DNA from: Comamonas sp. lk
GTDB lineage: Bacteria; Pseudomonadota; Gammaproteobacteria; Burkholderiales; Burkholderiaceae_C
NCBI GenBank assembly: GCA_945925985.1
Contig: CAMELV010000038.1
Coordinates: 1-37,032 of the forward strand
Length of the DNA stretch: 37,032 nt
Direction: 5' to 3'
The notes under the pieces were generated by a model. The model saw only the letters and a list, made by a program, of their open reading frames with translations. It was not told the origin of the DNA and ran no database searches. The position numbers and the translations under genes are program-made. Of the stretch, positions 34,504 through 37,032 are shown piece by piece (within the stretch, counting starts at the first letter, position 1; each line of letters opens with the position of its first letter).

Positions 34504-35143
34504 CGGCGCTGAGATGTCGGCGCGATCATCGCGCATCGAGCAACTCAGGGCCCAAACCCGCAGTCCAGGAGAGGCTTCCTTTTTCTACAGTGATCATCAC
34601 TTTAAATATGACGCGGTTAAAGTGTTGCCCGGCGAGTACTTCGTGGCAGCCCAAGACATCCTAATTACGACCGTGCTCGGTTCCTGTATTGCGGCATGTA
34701 TCTGGGATGGCAAAGCGCGCGCTGGGGGCATGAATCACTTCATGTTGCCTGAAGGCGATGGTGGGGACGGCTTCGGTCGCTACGGTTCGTATGCAATGGA
34801 GTTGCTGATCAACGGATTATTGAAAAAGGGGGCCAAACGCGAATCCATGCAAGCCAAGGTGTTTGGCGGCGCCCAGGTCATGGCGGGGTTCACCACCATG
34901 AATGTGGGTGAGCGGAACACAAAGTTCGTATTGGACTACTTGATGACCGAAAGAATTCCGGTTGTTTCAAAGGACGTACTCGACATCCATCCCAGGAAGG
35001 TGTGTTTTTTTCCTGTCTCTGGCAAAGCGCTCGTCAAGCGGTTGGCGCATTCTCATCCAGAGACGCTCATAGTTGAAGAGCGCAGGGCCAATGTTGCGGT
35101 GGTTGCCCGGTCTAATGCGGGTGGCTCAGTCGAACTTTTCTGA
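34490..35143 (+). CDS. cheD: Chemoreceptor glutamine deamidase CheD
   Basis: The protein has 217 residues. The catalytic cysteine C66 (TTVLGSCIAAC) and histidine H83 (GGMNHFMLP) are present, as is KVFGGAQVM. CheD deamidates receptor glutamines and can interact with CheC-type phosphatases. It begins within cheR, and cheB follows 12 bases after it. Confidence 0.95.
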   Translation: MSDFSGAEMSARSSRIEQLRAQTRSPGEASFFYSDHHFKYDAVKVLPGEYFVAAQDILITTVLGSCIAACIWDGKARAGGMNHFMLPEGDGGDGFGRYGSYAMELLINGLLKKGAKRESMQAKVFGGAQVMAGFTTMNVGERNTKFVLDYLMTERIPVVSKDVLDIHPRKVCFFPVSGKALVKRLAHSHPETLIVEERRANVAVVARSNAGGSVELF

Positions 35144-35155
35144 AGGTTTCCCCAA

Positions 35156-36226
35156 GTGAAGAAAATTCGCGTCGTTGTGGTGGATGACTCAGCCTTGGTA
35201 AGGAGTCTTCTTGCAGAAATTATCAACCGTCAACCCGATATGGTGTGCGTAGGGGCTGCCAGTGATCCCCTCGTTGCCCGTGAAATGATCCGCGAACTGG
35301 ATCCTGACGTCATCACATTGGATGTCGAAATGCCCAAGATGGATGGCATCGAATTTCTTAGTCGGCTGATGAGACTCCGACCTATGCCCGTGGTCATGAT
35401 TTCCACCTTAACCGAGCGCGGCACTGAAGTCACCATGAGAGCCTTGGAGCTCGGAGCGGTAGATTTTGTAGCCAAACCGAAGGCAGGCCTCGCGGATGGG
35501 TTCAGCGCTTTGGCGGCGCAGATTGTCGAAAAGATCAGGATTGCCGCTTCGGCCAGAGTTAAGCGTGCCGCCGTGCAGCCTACTGGCGCGGGCCAAGTGG
35601 GCGGCAGACCACAGGCTCCACCGAAAGAAGTGAAACTGCTAGGAGCGCGTAGCCACGATAAATTGATCTTCATCGGCGCCTCAACGGGGGGGACTGAAGC
35701 CATCAAAGAGGTTCTGACGCGCCTACCATCGGATGTACCGGCCATTTTGATAACGCAGCACATGCCCGCTGGTTTCACCCGTAGCTTCGCCGATCGCCTC
35801 AATACCTTGTGCGCCATGACAGTCAAAGAAGCTGAAGCCGGTGAGCGCATCCTGTCAGGCTACGCCTACATTGCGCCTGGCGGTCGACAGTTCTCAGTTG
35901 AACGCCGGAGTGGCAGTCTGGTCGCTGTTGTGGAGGACTCCGCATTGGTGAACCGACACAAGCCTTCCGTGGAAGTGCTGTTTAGATCAGCCGCACTAGT
36001 TCTACGGACGCATGCTATTGGCGTCATGCTTACCGGTATGGGCAGCGATGGGGCTAGAGCAATGCGTGAGATGAAGGACGCGGGCAGCTACAATATCGTC
36101 CAAGACGAAGCCAGTTCTGTAGTGTTCGGTATGCCTCGAGAGGCTATTGCTCATGGAGCTGCCAATGAAATCCTCTCGGTAACGCTGATCGCTGCAGCCT
36201 TGCTAGCGCAACTCAAAAGCCCCTAA
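35156..36226 (+). CDS. cheB: Chemotaxis methylesterase/deamidase CheB
   Basis: The protein has 356 residues and starts at GTG 35156. A receiver domain with phosphoacceptor D56 (ITLDVEMPKMDG) is followed by a linker and the CheB methylesterase domain: serine in GASTGGTEAI, histidine in ITQHMPAGFT and aspartate in MLTGMGSDGA. It demethylates receptors when phosphorylated by CheA. It is the last gene of the che operon; no terminator is obvious after it. Confidence 0.95.
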   Translation: MKKIRVVVVDDSALVRSLLAEIINRQPDMVCVGAASDPLVAREMIRELDPDVITLDVEMPKMDGIEFLSRLMRLRPMPVVMISTLTERGTEVTMRALELGAVDFVAKPKAGLADGFSALAAQIVEKIRIAASARVKRAAVQPTGAGQVGGRPQAPPKEVKLLGARSHDKLIFIGASTGGTEAIKEVLTRLPSDVPAILITQHMPAGFTRSFADRLNTLCAMTVKEAEAGERILSGYAYIAPGGRQFSVERRSGSLVAVVEDSALVNRHKPSVEVLFRSAALVLRTHAIGVMLTGMGSDGARAMREMKDAGSYNIVQDEASSVVFGMPREAIAHGAANEILSVTLIAAALLAQLKSP

Positions 36227-36345
36227 GCTGACCCATCCGGCTGCTTTGTCTTGCCTGATGTCTGCTCTGCGGCCAAGGTTAGCCTAGTAGACCTTCAAGT
36301 TGACGCGCTGTAGATATTTCAAAAAAATTAAAAAAATAGATCGGG

Positions 36346-36374
36346 ATGACCAGAATTTAAAAAAAGCGTGTAAT
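36346..36374 (+). promoter_or_regulatory. Possible rRNA operon promoter
   Basis: ATGACC (36346-36351, 4 of 6 to the -35 box), a 17-base spacer, then TGTAAT (36369-36374, 5 of 6 to the -10 box). An A-rich stretch (36321-36337) just upstream could be an UP element. TTGACG at 36300-36305 is a better -35 but lacks a good -10. Confidence 0.35.
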
Positions 36375-36472
36375 AATACAAGGCTTCGCTGATCACAGTG
36401 GGGTCAAAAGAAGCAAGATGCTCAAGTGAGAGAGTGCTTAGTTCATTAACAACATACAGCCGATAAGCGTGG

Positions 36473-36530
36473 GCGTTTGAAGGCGATTGCCAAGTTCTTC
36501 GGAACTAAGTCTTAGCTGACTTACAAACGC
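36473..36530 (+). other. 16S leader processing stem
   Basis: GCGTTTG (36473-36479) pairs with CAAACGC (36524-36530). Inside is a hairpin AGTTC-TTCG-GAACT (36493-36506) with a stable UUCG loop. This arrangement is characteristic of rRNA leaders in this group and probably serves maturation of the 16S end. Confidence 0.55.
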
Positions 36531-36621
36531 TCATGAAGTAAAAAAGATGTGATATTCGTTAAAGAAAATCACGTCGATTCCAATTTATGAGTTGCACAGA
36601 GATGTGCAAAAATTCAAGATC

Positions 36622-37032
<411 letters not shown>

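Larger units (their letters stand above)
36227..36621. other. Spacer and rRNA operon promoter/leader region
   Basis: No protein gene is evident in these 395 bases. The left part is spacer after cheB. Positions 36321-36380 are AT-rich and hold a possible rRNA promoter. From about 36435 the sequence is a transcribed leader with a boxA-like TTCATTAACAA (36442-36452) and a 16S processing stem. Confidence 0.6.

Noticed and set aside
36459..36466. Perfect GCCGATAA (sigma-28 -10 box) before 16S
   Set aside because: No matching -35 sequence at the right distance, and it lies within the conserved rRNA leader, so it is probably coincidental.

Overview
The window looks like the chromosome of a motile betaproteobacterium of the Comamonadaceae, probably Rhodoferax-like. 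The evidence is the 5' part of a 16S rRNA gene at the right edge, a betaproteobacterial type of rRNA leader, high-GC codon use, and the gene order of the flagellar and chemotaxis blocks. The genus is an inference; no search was run.

Layout. Positions 1-1623 (minus) hold an IS1634-type transposase that runs off the left edge. Positions 2022-10318 (plus) are a compact seven-gene operon: a radical SAM/SPASM protein, an NAD-dependent sugar-nucleotide epimerase, a GmhA-like SIS isomerase, a nucleotidyltransferase-PfkB kinase fusion (the HldE domains in reversed order), a thiamine-diphosphate E1 alpha/beta pair with no E2 or E3, and a SEC-C/TPR/GT41 (OGT/SPINDLY-type) glycosyltransferase. Directly downstream are two paralogous flagellin genes, then fliD, fliS and fliT. 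Next come fliE (minus strand, with a sigma-54-like promoter) and fliFGHIJK-fliLMNOPQR. A minus-strand sensor kinase/NarL-type regulator pair separates the flagellar block from a chemotaxis operon (a short CheZ-like protein, then cheY, cheA, cheW, cheR, cheD and cheB). The window ends with an rRNA promoter/leader and the start of 16S.

How it fits together. The fli genes encode the basal body (FliE, FliF), C-ring (FliG, FliM, FliN), export apparatus (FliH, I, J, O, P, Q, R), hook-length control (FliK), motor-associated FliL, filament (two flagellins), cap (FliD) and chaperones (FliS, FliT). The che genes encode a complete phosphorelay plus adaptation enzymes, but no receptor is in the window.

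The most interesting part is the 2.0-10.3 kb operon. Its contents suggest that it makes an unusual nucleotide-activated sugar, probably heptose-derived, and that the soluble TPR-GT41 enzyme encoded next to the flagellins attaches it to flagellin. This is inferred from gene content and position. The combination of reversed HldE, an E1 pair without partners, radical SAM/SPASM and SEC-C-GT41 is the best candidate here for an undescribed system. The two flagellins also share a central segment that is more similar at DNA level than their conserved ends, and a related module occurs in FliD.
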